The position numbers were made by a program, and so were the translations under genes. Below are positions 46,055-55,482 of a DNA stretch of 64,000 bases, piece by piece. Numbering within the stretch: the first letter of the stretch is position 1; every line of letters starts with the position of its first letter. Below the pieces are notes generated by a model. It was not told the DNA's origin. It saw only the letters and a program-made list of their open reading frames with translations, and did no database searches. Source of the stretch: Brachypterus glaber (Eukaryota; Arthropoda; Insecta; Coleoptera; Kateretidae). The stretch spans positions 31,958,774 through 32,022,773 of the forward strand of contig OY294049.1 of assembly GCA_958510825.1 (NCBI GenBank), read 5' to 3'.

Positions 46055-48368
46055 CACTATCCCACAAAACGAAATTTTTGAAGCATACTTTTTTTCTAAC
46101 ATAACCTATCTTAACGCATTTTTTCTCCTGATTCTGAATCTTTTTTCAGATTTGGGCTACGACCGCACAGTTTTTATATACAGAGTGTTTTAGAAAAAAA
46201 AACACCTTTTTCCAAATGACTGTAGAATTTATTTTTATGAATATTTTTTAATCAAATTCGGGTCACTTATAAAATAAGGATGTGCTTTTAAGATTTTGGA
46301 AGATATTTTTAAATATCGATCCCCATTTTTTTTTACACTGAAAAAAAAATTTCAAAAGATGGATTTTGTTTTTCGTAACCCCAATTAAAACATTTTGTAT
46401 TTATCTGGCTTTATTTTGCTTTTTGAATTTTTAATAGGGAGCTTTCAGAAGTGGCACTACATCAATTTTAAGTATGTCAAGACGGAAATTTTAACACCGG
46501 TATGAGCGCTATTCAGCGAGCCGGAGCAGTACGTAGCTATTCGTAGGTGTTTAAACTATAAAATATACAGTATTCGTTTATTAAATAAATGATTATACAA
46601 AAAAAAACAATGTATTTAGCTTAATTTTGTAATGTTTTTTTACAGCTCGGCTATCACATAAGCACAAAAAACAAGAATATTTAGTAAACCCACCTTGCAT
46701 TCCTAACAAAATTGCTACCATATTCAAATCCCCACAAATCTGCCATTTGTGTTCTTCATACTTAATTTCATCCAAAACTATTTTAATATTTTCATATGAT
46801 TCTTTCATATTTGTAGAATACGCAATAGGAATTGAAGGCTTCTTAGCCTTGGACCCAAAAGTTCAGATTTTTCTTTACATAATCCCAAGTCTCGCACCAA
46901 ACTATCCAGGTCATTATAGTCAAATGGCAAATCTTGAGATGTTGCAGTCATATACTCCCCCATTTCAATGTCTTCAGATTCTTCATTTACATTTTCGTTT
47001 ATTTCAATATCTTCTTCTTCCATTTCAATATCTTGCTTCAAAACATTTGTGTTACTAACATTTTCTTTTAATTTAGGCAACGTTACAGATTTTACATTAG
47101 GATAAACAACGTTACTTTTGCCTTTCCAATTTGGCCCACGTCCAATCTTGGTTAAACAAAAATAGCGATCTTCGTGGTAGTTATAAGGTTTATGCCACAA
47201 TGCAGAAGTTAAAAACTGAATAGAGTTATTATTCATTTTTATGTAACATGAATTACAACGCTTGTTGGGTGTCCAGTGCTTTTCCAAATTTAGAATTCTT
47301 CGTCCAAATACCCGTAAGTATTCTGAAATTGGACGTAAATGTTTATAGCTTTCATAACTTCCATAAACATAGCAGAACTTTTCCGTAGAATTAATATACA
47401 AGTTAACATTACATATTTTAATTTAAACTAATGGTGGGGTTAAAAAAATATCCAAATTACCGGGATTAAAATAAATGAATTGTAATTCATTTATTTTAAT
47501 TCCGGTAATCTCGGTTATTATAATTATTAATAATTACCTGTAATAAAGTTTGTAAGATTAGGCTAGTTAACATATACGAACTCACTGGCGCCGATTGTCT
47601 TTTTCAGTTAATTAATAATAGAAATTTGGCGATGGCGTACTCCCTAGATTGGTTCGAAAGTCAATTAAAGCCGGTGGTTCCCTCTACTACTAGCCCACAC
47701 AAGTCCTGGACTTAGGGGATGCTTAATTAAGTAGAATAGTACGAGGTTAAAAACAAACAACAATTAAATGTAATTACCTGAATTACCTGAAAAAAAGCAT
47801 TAAATATTTTTATATAAGTTAGAAATAATTTTTCTAACACAAAAAAACACGGCAAAGAAGCGCAATATTTAGTTTTAAGGCGTATGTACTGTTCCAACAC
47901 GCTCGAGAGTGCTCCTACCATGCATATTGGTGTTAAACTTTCCGACACGAAGCACTGAAAATTAACGTAGCGCCACTTCTAGAAGCTTCCCATTAAAAAT
48001 TCAAAAAGCAAAATAAAGCTAGATAAACAGAGAATGTTTTAATATGGGTAACGTAAAAAAAATCCAACTTTTAAAAATTTGACAGCAAAAAAAAATTTTT
48101 TTTCAGTGTAAAAAAAAAATTGAGATCGATATTTGAAAAAATCTTTCAAAGTCTTAAAAGCACATCCTTTTTTTATAAGTGACCTGAATATTCATAAAAA
48201 TAAATTCTACAGTCATTTGGAAAATGGTGTTTTTTTTTTCTAAAACACCCTGTATATAAAAACTGTGCGGTCGTAGCCCAAATCTGAAAACAGATTTGAA
48301 ATCAGAAGAAAAAATGCTTCAACATAGGATATGTCAGAAAAAAAGTATATTTTCTCTGTGGGACAGTG
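46055..48368. mobile_element. Foldback B (2.3 kb), CACT termini, TSD TAA, with protein gene remnant
   Basis: Arms of about 450-480 bases. The left starts CACTATCCCACAAAACG; the right ends TCTGTGGGACAGTG. TAA flanks at 46052-46054 and 48369-48371. With one TAA kept and the next MITE removed, the LINE frame reads GIDN into ISIRDIKLC without a break, which fixes the boundaries. The interior carries a minus-strand protein remnant (46593-47401) and an exact-looking hairpin, AAATAAATGAATT, centred near 47482. CACT ends and a 3-bp TSD fit the CACTA (EnSpm) group. Confidence 0.85.
46593..47401 (-). pseudogene. Remnant of an uncharacterised insect transposon-associated protein
   Basis: Two overlapping minus-strand frames belong together. 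The first, 47401 to 46805, holds FCYVYGSYES, RCNSCYIKMNN, YNYHEDRYFCLTKIGRG and DLDSLVRDLGLCKEKSELLG. The second, 46808 to 46593, holds MKESYENIKIVLDEIKY, ICGDLNMVAILLGMQGG and FTKYSCFLCLCDSRAVKKHY. From memory, these blocks appear in that order in proteins annotated as uncharacterised in many insects; I could not check this. Paired cysteines suggest zinc binding, but FCYVYG (expected CxxC) and EDRYFC look mutated. The centre of the protein appears deleted at the frame switch near 46855. The GDL...CFLC pattern could be a DDE-type catalytic Asp followed by the CxxC of CACTA-like transposases; this is inference. Confidence 0.65.
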
Positions 48369-48375
48369 TAATATA

Positions 48376-48464
48376 CAGTGCGGTCCAAAAGTCACCCCCC
48401 CCCCCCGATATCTCAACTGGTTCAAATTTAAGAGGGGGGGGGGGTTGACTTTTGGACCGCTCTG
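48376..48464. mobile_element. 89-bp MITE, CAGTGCGGTCC family, TSD TA
   Basis: Termini CAGTGCGGTCCAAAAGTCA and TGACTTTTGGACCGCTCTG. TA on each side (48374-48375, 48465-48466). The arms include a run of 12 C opposite a run of 11 G. It is the short relative of 20528-21095 and lies five bases from the right end of foldback B. Confidence 0.9.
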
Positions 48465-48466
48465 TA

Positions 48467-48898
48467 TCTATTAGAGATATAAAACTTTGCGCGCCTTATT
48501 GTATACCTGCAATAATTCATATTATTAATGCGTCAATCAGTGAATGTAGAGTGCCAGATATTTGGAAGTGGGCTTTAGTAAAACCTATATGTAAGATAAA
48601 TAAACCTGAAAGTATGCAAGATTTAAGACCAATAAGCATTCTAACTTCACTTTCAAAAATTATCGAAAAACATATTTTTAAAGAAATTTATAATTATTTA
48701 ACTTCGCTAAACTTATTACCCACAAATCAGTCAGGTTTTCGCAAAAATCATAGTGTGTCTATAACACTGATTGACGTTGTTGATATTATGAGGGATGCTA
48801 TTGATAAGGGGTTAATTACATGCCTTTGCCTTTTAGACTTCAAAGGCATTCGATACACTAAACCACGAAATGCTACTTGCAAAATTACATTATTATGG
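48467..48898 (+). pseudogene. LINE ORF2: start of the RT domain, interrupted by Ty3
   Basis: SIRDIKLCAPYCIPAIIHII leads into WKWALVKPICKINKPESMQD and LRPISILTSLSKIIEKHIF, the RT entry blocks, then NQSGFRKNHSVS. A frameshift near 48845 moves the continuation (AFDTLNHEMLLAKLHYYG) to another frame. The Ty3 LTR begins at 48899, and the LINE continues at 54182 with FSP, a TAG, then AIAMLENYLRKRKQSVSV. Confidence 0.88.
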
Positions 48899-49247
48899 TG
48901 TAAGGAAATAGTTCATATTTTTTATAAAAATATGATATTGTGCGCGCTCACAGAGGGCAGCGCGATTAAACCGAGGTACCGGGCTTTCAGTCCGTACTAC
49001 TCAACGTACACGTTAAGTTTCAGTAACCTTGCTATAACCTTTGGTGGTAAATAAATTCATTATAAGTGAACTATTGTGCCTGGTATACAGGTAAGTCTAC
49101 CCCTTCAGGTTAAACTTGGTAAACGACTGACCCCTATCATTTTTACAGATTACTGTTTCTAAATAAATTACGACTTGTCCTAAATTTACTGGCTTTTCTT
49201 CGCTGCACCCACACACCCTTATCTCGTAAAATTATCGTATTGTTACA
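48899..49247 (+). repeat. 5' LTR
   Basis: Starts TGTAAGG, ends TTGTTACA. A TATA-like TTTTTTATAAAAATATG lies early in the LTR, and AATAAATTCATT and AATAAATTACG are possible polyadenylation sites. Identical by eye to the 3' LTR. Confidence 0.95.
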
Positions 49248-49250
49248 ACT

Positions 49251-49268
49251 TGGCTTCCCAACAAGGGG
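49251..49268 (+). other. Primer-binding site candidate
   Basis: TGGCTTCCCAACAAGGGG begins 3 bases after the LTR; TGG would pair with the CCA end of a tRNA. I cannot assign the tRNA species. Confidence 0.6.
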
Positions 49269-49292
49269 TAGTGAATTTAAAGTACAGTGAAA

Positions 49293-50522
49293 ATGGGCTT
49301 GGATCGGACTCCAGAAAAAAACAGTGCAAAAAAATCCCCGCCATTTACTAGAAGGAGAGCACAACAACAAATCGAGGGTTTAAACCAAACAAACCCAGCT
49401 GTAGAAACAACAGTTACGGGGATAGAGCCCTTCCAGGACGACACCGGTACTACTGCGTCACCTAGATCAACAACTAGTATACAGGGTGCCTGGGGAGGAT
49501 TAACAGCAGCAGCTTTCGGAATACCCCCAATCCCAAACGAAACAACAAACCTCACTTGGCCGGAAAACACAGGGGCTGTTCCCAGACGTCCCAGAACCGT
49601 GGCAGCAACCATTGGGGCACCACCACCACCGTACACACAGGCAGGTAGTGCGGAAGCATACCAAACAGGTACGAACGTTCAATGTCAGCCCCCTGGGGCC
49701 GTTCCGGTAATGGTACCACAGATAAATCTACCAAATTTAATCACAGAGATTGTCACTCAATTAATGCAAACTAATATTAATTTACCTAATAATTATAATA
49801 ATAATGGTCAACAAAATAGGCAAAATGTGCCAAATAATGTCAATGTAAGACAAAATTTTAATTTTGAGGTCATTAATCATTTACCAATTTTTAATAATGA
49901 AGGCAGTATACACCCCATTGAGTTTTTAATTCAAATAGAAAATATCGTAGATAACTATGACATAGAATTTAACAAATTATGTTTTTTATTACAAAAAAAG
50001 TTCAGTGGTTCGGCCAAATTTTGGGCCGATGCTTTTTTAACTAAATTCGTACATTTTGAAGATTTCAGAAACGAATTTATAACCCATTTCTGGGATCAAA
50101 CAAAACAACTTAAAGTAAAATTACGAATTGAGGCAGGGCGGTACGAAAACGGGTCATACGTAGAACATTTTACTAAGCATGTCGCAATGGCGCGACATCT
50201 AGAGCCGCCTATCACAGAAATCATGCTAATACAAATGATTTCCTTGCATTTTCCCCCGCATATTTCGTCAATTTTAATCGGGGTAAACACCTTGTCGGAG
50301 GCCTTGAACCGACTTCGACAAGCTGATTATCACCACAAAAAAACGTATACAAATGAAAATAAGTACGTAAAATTTGAAAGAACAAAAAATAATGGTTTTT
50401 ATAATGGGAATAAAAACTCATATGCTAATAAAAATCATAATATTTCGGCAACTGATTTTGTCGAAAATGAGGGAGAGGAGTTTTCGGGAAACGAAGGGCA
50501 TCTCAATCAGGAAGGCCTGTGA
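49293..50522 (+). CDS. gag: Ty3 gag polyprotein
   Basis: 409 codons from the ATG at 49293 to TGA at 50520-50522; a GTG six bases upstream is not a likely start in an animal. The first 140 residues are rich in Pro, Thr and Gly and look disordered. The middle contains PIEFLIQIENIVDNYDIEFN and NEFITHFWDQTKQLKVKLRI, the capsid-like region of Ty3 Gag. I see no CCHC zinc knuckle near the C-terminus, which is Asn-rich and ends acidic, so RNA packaging may rely on other basic segments. It assembles the particle that holds the element RNA. No stop or frameshift is present. Pol is joined by -1 frameshift near its end. Confidence 0.92.
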   Translation: MGLDRTPEKNSAKKSPPFTRRRAQQQIEGLNQTNPAVETTVTGIEPFQDDTGTTASPRSTTSIQGAWGGLTAAAFGIPPIPNETTNLTWPENTGAVPRRPRTVAATIGAPPPPYTQAGSAEAYQTGTNVQCQPPGAVPVMVPQINLPNLITEIVTQLMQTNINLPNNYNNNGQQNRQNVPNNVNVRQNFNFEVINHLPIFNNEGSIHPIEFLIQIENIVDNYDIEFNKLCFLLQKKFSGSAKFWADAFLTKFVHFEDFRNEFITHFWDQTKQLKVKLRIEAGRYENGSYVEHFTKHVAMARHLEPPITEIMLIQMISLHFPPHISSILIGVNTLSEALNRLRQADYHHKKTYTNENKYVKFERTKNNGFYNGNKNSYANKNHNISATDFVENEGEEFSGNEGHLNQEGL

Positions 50523-53500
50523 TTGAGGGCTATGTGCATAAGGCCTGTATAATAAAAAATAATCCGCTCGAAGATTTGCTAGAAGAGTGCGATTTTGACC
50601 ATGTCATAAATAATAAAAGATCGCCTATTGTTAATATAAGTATGTACCAATTTAATTTTCCTAGCCTAATTGATACCGGGTCCGAGGTGTCATGTATTTC
50701 CGGGGACGTGTACAATCAGCTGTCACCATTTCATAAAATAATACCCATTTTTCCAGTAACCGGGGTAAAAATCACGGGGGCGTTTCGGTGTAAGCAAAGA
50801 CGCGTGACGCAACAATGTATGCTAAGTTTTTCCATGGGAAATGCGGAGTTCAATTTCGAATTTTTAGTGATTTCGGATTTAATTTACCCAGTTATTGTGG
50901 GGTGTGATTTTTTGCGATCGGTGAACGCAAAAATTAATCTTGAAGCGAAATGTATTTTGATCCACTCTAATAATAATGACGTCATCGAGGTTCCCGAGTT
51001 AAAAACCATACACGAATTTAGCGCGCCAATGGAAAATTTAAAATTGCGGGTCGTTTCTAAAGCGAACGATGTCATTTTACAACCTAATCAGAATGATACG
51101 GATTTTAACCTTGAATTTATTGAAAATATTGAATACCTAAATAAATCAGAAAAAACGGAAGTTATTGAACTCTTCATAAAATATCAACACATGTTTTCAA
51201 ATATACCGGGTAGGACGAATTTATACGAGCACAAAATTATTTTAAATAATTACACTCCATTTAAACAAAAACAATACCCTATACCATTCGCACAAAGGGA
51301 AATCATAGAAAAAGAAATTAAAAAAATGGAATCTTGGGGTATCATAGAAAGGGCGGCAAGTCCGTACGTAAATCCTCTTGTGTGTACCGTCAAAAAAGAT
51401 GGTTCGGTACGCGTTTGCCTAGACGCTAGGCGCCTTAATAGTGTTATGGAAAAGGAACACGAAAGCCCACAACGCACCGACGAAATTATAAAATCTATAT
51501 CGGGAAGGCGTTTTAAATCAGTATTGGACTTATCGGCAGGCTACTGGCAAATTAAATTAAGAAAAGAAGACAGAAAATACACGGCTTTTGTTATTAACAA
51601 TAAACAATATCAGTTCAAAGTTTTGCCCTTTGGGATTTCCACGGCAGTTTCCTCTTTTAGTCGATGCGTTTCTAAAATACTAGGTGCGGAGTGTGAAGAA
51701 TTTGTTATACCATATCTGGACGATTTACTTATACTTTCTAACACTGTACAAGAGCACATTAAACATTTAAATATAGTATTTGGAATATTGGCGAAGGCGG
51801 GTCTAACTTTAAAATTTAAAAAATGCCATTTTTTTAAAGAAACAATTAATTATTTAGGTTACGTCCTTACAAACACAGGGGTAGAGCCTAGTCGGGAGCG
51901 TACCGAAACTATCATAAATTTTCCGGTACCAAAAAACGTTAAAGATCTGCAAGCCTTCCTAGGATTATGCAACTATGATCGCGTTTTCTGCGAGAATTTT
52001 TCCCAGCTCTCGGAACCGCTCACCCGTTTATTGCGAAAAAATAACAAATTTATTTGGTCCGAGGAACAAAAAACGGCTTTTGAAAAGTTAAAAAATAAGT
52101 TGGCCACAGCTACTTTAGCGTATCACCCTGTATTTACTGAAGACATATACGTTCAAACGGACAGTAGTGAGTTTGCCGTTGGGGCTCAAATGTTTCAACG
52201 GATTAACGGTCGTAGATGCGTCATAGCGTATGCCAGCCGGTTACTTCTGGACCGCGAAAGGGGTTATAGTTCCTGCGAAAAGGAAGTTTTAGCAGTTCTT
52301 TGGGCCCTACAAAAGTGGCGCACTTTTTTATTGGGGCGATGCTTCCACGTACTTGTCGATCACAGGGCAATAATTTATATAAATTCGTGTCGGCTATTAT
52401 CACCGCGTATCTCTCGCTGGGCCCTGGCCCTACAAGAGTACGATTTTAAAGTACATTATATAAAAGCACAGGATAACGTAATCGCGGATGTACTTTCGCG
52501 CTATCCTAACTCAAGATTGCCAACCCCAGACGACAAGTGCTTTAAGCTAATGGCCCTAACAGAAGTGTCGGATACTTTCAAAAATAAATTAACCAATCTA
52601 CCCACCCTACAACAGGAGGATCCTAAACTGAGCAGGATTAGAAATATGATAGAAACTGATGAAGCAGTCGCGAGACGCTTTACTATTTATAATAATATAC
52701 TATATTTGCGTAGATCAGAGGGGGAATCATACGTTTTGTGCCTACCAAAAATGTTAATTCAGGAATGTGTCTCGGAGTACCATTTTGTTTTGGGACATTT
52801 TGGTGTGTTCAAGACATGGACTGCCCTCAAACATGATTTTTGGTGGCAGAATATGTTTCGTGATGTTAAACGTATCATTAAACACTGTGATCTATGTCAA
52901 AAAACTAAAATTTCGATATTGCCGAATCCGCCCTTAGTTTCTATCATACCGAATAATAAAAACGAAATAATTTCCCTCGACATTTATGGTCCATTACCCC
53001 GTTCTAGAGGGGGGGTTACATATTTGTGTGTGGTTTTAGATATATTTTCCAAATTTATAACGTTATATCCGCTAAAAAACGCGACTACAGCAGCGATATT
53101 AAACCGTCTGACCACTCACTATTTTCCTAAAGTAGGAAAACCCCTAAAAATTCTAACTGACCACGGTAGTCAATTCACGTCAGACGTTTGGACCAACAGC
53201 CTCACCGCATTAGATATTAAAGTTATGCGTTGCTCCGTTCGGCATCCCGCAGCTAACCCCGTTGAGCGGACTATGAGAGAATTATCGCGATTGTTTCGAG
53301 TCTTTTGTCAGGATAGACATACCAGGTGGGCTTACGAAGTAAATAATTTAGCTAACTTATTGAATTCGGTAACGCACGAATCCACCAACTTTTCGCCGCG
53401 AGAGTTACATTTAAATGAACCTCCGTTGTCATTAGTCCGAAATTTATTAGAGTTCCCGGACAATCCACCTAACGTAGATTATAATAATAAAATATTCCTG

Positions 53501-53785
53501 GCCAAAGAAATGCTGCAGGGTAGGGCCGCTCGACGCGCGCTGTACCACAATACCCGCCATCCTAAAAATTATGAAATCGATGAACTAGTTCTATTAAAAT
53601 CTAATCCCGTATCGTCAAAATTATTGACTAGGACAAAAAAGTTTTTACTCCTATTTGAGGGACCCTTTAAAATAAAAAAGAAAATTGGTACAAATACTTA
53701 CATTTTAAAAAATTTAGATTCGGAGGAAGAACGTGGTATGTTTCATTCTAGCCACCTCAAACAGTTTTACCCAGCACTAACTTAA
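50471..53785 (+). CDS. pol: Ty3 pol polyprotein (protease, RT, RNase H, integrase)
   Basis: The -1 frame is open from 50471 and overlaps the gag end. Residues here are counted from the codon at 50519. Protease: LIDTGSEVSC, active DTGS at 52-55. RT: WGIIERAASPY, then catalytic YLDD at 399-402. RNase H: QTDSSEFAVGA, catalytic Asp near 548. Integrase: zinc-binding HFVLGH at 755 and CDLCQ near 789, catalytic Asp at 821 (LDIYGP), Asp at 881 (TDHGSQF) and Glu near 916 (NPVERT). The last two are separated by 34 residues. A C-terminal GPF-type module (FEGPFKI) follows near 1046. It ends at TAA 53783-53785, 43 bases before the 3' LTR. No defect is visible, so this copy could be active; expression is unknown. 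Confidence 0.95.
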   Translation, partial: GRGVFGKRRASQSGRPVIEGYVHKACIIKNNPLEDLLEECDFDHVINNKRSPIVNISMYQFNFPSLIDTGSEVSCISGDVYNQLSPFHKIIPIFPVTGVKITGAFRCKQRRVTQQCMLSFSMGNAEFNFEFLVISDLIYPVIVGCDFLRSVNAKINLEAKCILIHSNNNDVIEVPELKTIHEFSAPMENLKLRVVSKANDVILQPNQNDTDFNLEFIENIEYLNKSEKTEVIELFIKYQHMFSNIPGRTNLYEHKIILNNYTPFKQKQYPIPFAQREIIEKEIKKMESWGIIERAASPYVNPLVCTVKKDGSVRVCLDARRLNSVMEKEHESPQRTDEIIKSISGRRFKSVLDLSAGYWQIKLRKEDRKYTAFVINNKQYQFKVLPFGISTAVSSFSRCVSKILGAECEEFVIPYLDDLLILSNTVQEHIKHLNIVFGILAKAGLTLKFKKCHFFKETINYLGYVLTNTGVEPSRERTETIINFPVPKNVKDLQAFLGLCNYDRVFCENFSQLSEPLTRLLRKNNKFIWSEEQKTAFEKLKNKLATATLAYHPVFTEDIYVQTDSSEFAVGAQMFQRINGRRCVIAYASRLLLDRERGYSSCEKEVLAVLWALQKWRTFLLGRCFHVLVDHRAIIYINSCRLLSPRISRWALALQEYDFKVHYIKAQDNVIADVLSRYPNSRLPTPDDKCFKLMALTEVSDTFKNKLTNLPTLQQEDPKLSRIRNMIETDEAVARRFTIYNNILYLRRSEGESYVLCLPKMLIQECVSEYHFVLGHFGVFKTWTALKHDFWWQNMFRDVKRIIKHCDLCQKTKISILPNPPLVSIIPNNKNEIISLDIYGPLPRSRGGVTYLCVVLDIFSKFITLYPLKNATTAAILNRLTTHYFPKVGKPLKILTDHGSQFTSDVWTNSLTALDIKVMRCSVRHPAANPVERTMRELSRLFRVFCQDRHTRWAYEVNNLANLLNSVTHESTNFSPRELHLNEPPLSLVRNLLEFPDNPPNVDYNNKIFLAKEMLQGRAARRALYHNTRHPKNYEIDELVLLKSNPVSSKLLTRTKKFLLLFEGPFKIKKKIGTNTYILKNLDSEEERGMFHSSHLKQFYPALT
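50486..50492 (+). promoter_or_regulatory. -1 ribosomal frameshift heptamer GGGAAAC
   Basis: The sequence G GGA AAC is in the gag frame exactly as needed for X XXY YYZ slippage. It lies 28 bases before the gag stop, and the pol frame is open from 50471, so both frames overlap the site. Downstream RNA structure was not computed. Confidence 0.75.
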
Positions 53786-53819
53786 GTTTTAAAAAAGTAA
53801 TATTTCGTCAACTTAAGTC

Positions 53820-53828
53820 GGGGGCGGA
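53820..53828 (+). other. Polypurine tract
   Basis: GGGGGCGGA lies immediately before the TGTAAGG of the 3' LTR, with one pyrimidine in nine bases. Confidence 0.75.
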
Positions 53829-54177
53829 TGTAAGGAAATAGTTCATATTTTTTATAAAAATATGATATTGTGCGCGCTCACAGAGGGCAGCGCGATTAAA
53901 CCGAGGTACCGGGCTTTCAGTCCGTACTACTCAACGTACACGTTAAGTTTCAGTAACCTTGCTATAACCTTTGGTGGTAAATAAATTCATTATAAGTGAA
54001 CTATTGTGCCTGGTATACAGGTAAGTCTACCCCTTCAGGTTAAACTTGGTAAACGACTGACCCCTATCATTTTTACAGATTACTGTTTCTAAATAAATTA
54101 CGACTTGTCCTAAATTTACTGGCTTTTCTTCGCTGCACCCACACACCCTTATCTCGTAAAATTATCGTATTGTTACA
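53829..54177 (+). repeat. 3' LTR
   Basis: Same 349 bases as 48899-49247, with no difference seen on direct reading, followed by TSD ATGG. Confidence 0.95.
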
Positions 54178-54181
54178 ATGG

Positions 54182-54265
54182 TTTCTCACCCTAGGCCATA
54201 GCAATGCTTGAAAACTATTTACGCAAACGTAAACAAAGTGTTAGTGTACAACACGGAAAGAAATT
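54182..54265 (+). pseudogene. LINE ORF2: RT segment between two insertions
   Basis: Rejoined across the Ty3 TSD, the frame continues from LHYYG into FSP, a TAG stop, then AIAMLENYLRKRKQSVSVQH, the RT block preceding GVPQGS. It ends near 54265 in an AT-rich insertion. Confidence 0.8.
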
Positions 54266-54689
54266 AGTGGGCTCTGCGCTATACATTATAAGATATTTGG
54301 TAACAGTGGCAAATTATAGTGATTTAAGCTATAGATTATAAGGGACACAATAACCAATAATGTTAAAAATAAATTGGAAACGATTATATATATTACAGAC
54401 ACGATTATATTTATTACATGCACTATTATAAATTTACAGAAATTTTATTATATTATAAAAATTATTAGCACGGACAATAATTAAATCTATTTAAGCTATA
54501 ATTGCCATACTATTTGTTATATTTTATTATTCACTAAACAATTAAAGTATTTCATATAAATTTTTACACTGACTGCCATAATTGTAAGAGAAAGCCTTGT
54601 ATTTATATAATAAGCGATTATAATTTGCTTGGTATGTGTGTTATAGCGCTCCTAGCTATAATTTTTTTTTCCGTGAAATAGATAACGAA
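54266..54689. other. AT-rich insertion within the LINE RT
   Basis: About 420 bases with no LINE coding. The ends carry weakly inverted GCGCTATA-like and TTATAGCGC motifs (54279, 54649). Exact boundaries and TSD are not clear. Confidence 0.5.
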
Positions 54690-55482
54690 ACTATAGTTTC
54701 TCAGCAAAAATATATTTTCAAGGATCCATCTTAGGTCCGTTGCTTTTTAATATATATGTTGCTGATATGTCGGATCATGTTGCTTTTTGTAAAATTCATT
54801 AGTTTGCGGATGACTCTTAACTGTTTTACTCTTTTGATCCTGCTACACACTTTTCAGCAAATAGACACATTACCGATGATTTAAATAACATGAAGCGATA
54901 CGCTATTGATCACGATTTAAAGCTAAATACGTCAAAAAGTCATATTTTACTAGTTGGTTCCGAAAGGTCTAAAAAATTTTTAAATGAAGTTGACTTTCAA
55001 ATTAAACTGAATGGAGTAAATATACCAATATCAAAATCAGAAAGAAACCTTGGAATTATTATGGATGATTCACTTAATTTTGAGGTTCATGCTGTGCAAA
55101 AATGAGACTAGCTTACATGCGATTAAAAAAGTTGTATCCTTATAAAAATTTTATGGACCAAAAAAACAAATATAAGTTATGTAATAGTCTTATATTGCCA
55201 TTGTTTGACTTTGGAGATGTTGTTTACAAATCATTAATTTCAAAAAAAACTTCTGAGCTAATATAAAAAGTTCAAAATTCATGTATGCGGTTTTCTTACT
55301 CAATTAACTATAGAAGTCACATAACACCTCACTTGGTACAACATAAAATATTAAATATGACAAATAGACGGTTGTTGCACACGTCTCTTCTTTTACATAA
55401 ATTATTTAATATTAAGCAGCCAGTATATCTATTTAATAAATTTAATCTTCACTTGCATTCATACAATACCAGACAAAGATAA
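54690..55482 (+). pseudogene. LINE ORF2: RT palm to C-terminus (broken)
   Basis: QGSILGPLLFNIYVADMSDH leads to the catalytic box FADDS, preceded and followed by in-frame stops (KIH-stop-FADDS-stop-LFYS). KRYAIDHDLKLNTSKSHILL and RNLGIIMDDSLNFEVH follow. A frameshift and stops near 55100 precede MRLAYMRLKKLYPYKNFMD. Another stop near 55264 is followed by VQNSCMRFSYSINYRSH. The last recognisable part, LHLHSYNTRQR, ends at 55482. Catalytic Asp residues are retained, but the frame is broken at least five times. Confidence 0.88.

Larger units (their letters stand above)
48899..54177 (+). mobile_element. Apparently intact Ty3-type LTR retrotransposon (5,279 bp)
   Basis: Two 349-bp LTRs (TG...CA) that I read as identical, a primer-binding-like TGG site, gag, pol in the -1 frame, and a polypurine tract just before the 3' LTR. 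TSD ATGG at 48895-48898 and 54178-54181. Pol order PR-RT-RNase H-IN marks Ty3/gypsy (Metaviridae). No envelope-like ORF follows pol. The element lies inside the old LINE, in the same orientation. Identical LTRs and open frames indicate a recent insertion. Confidence 0.95.

Noticed and set aside
47625..47680. tRNA-derived SINE with a GGTTCGAAAGTC B-box
   Set aside because: The B-box ending is imperfect, the A-box is weak and no cloverleaf or tail was found.
49143..50421. Antisense frames over gag
   Set aside because: Shadows of the gag coding strand with no motif.
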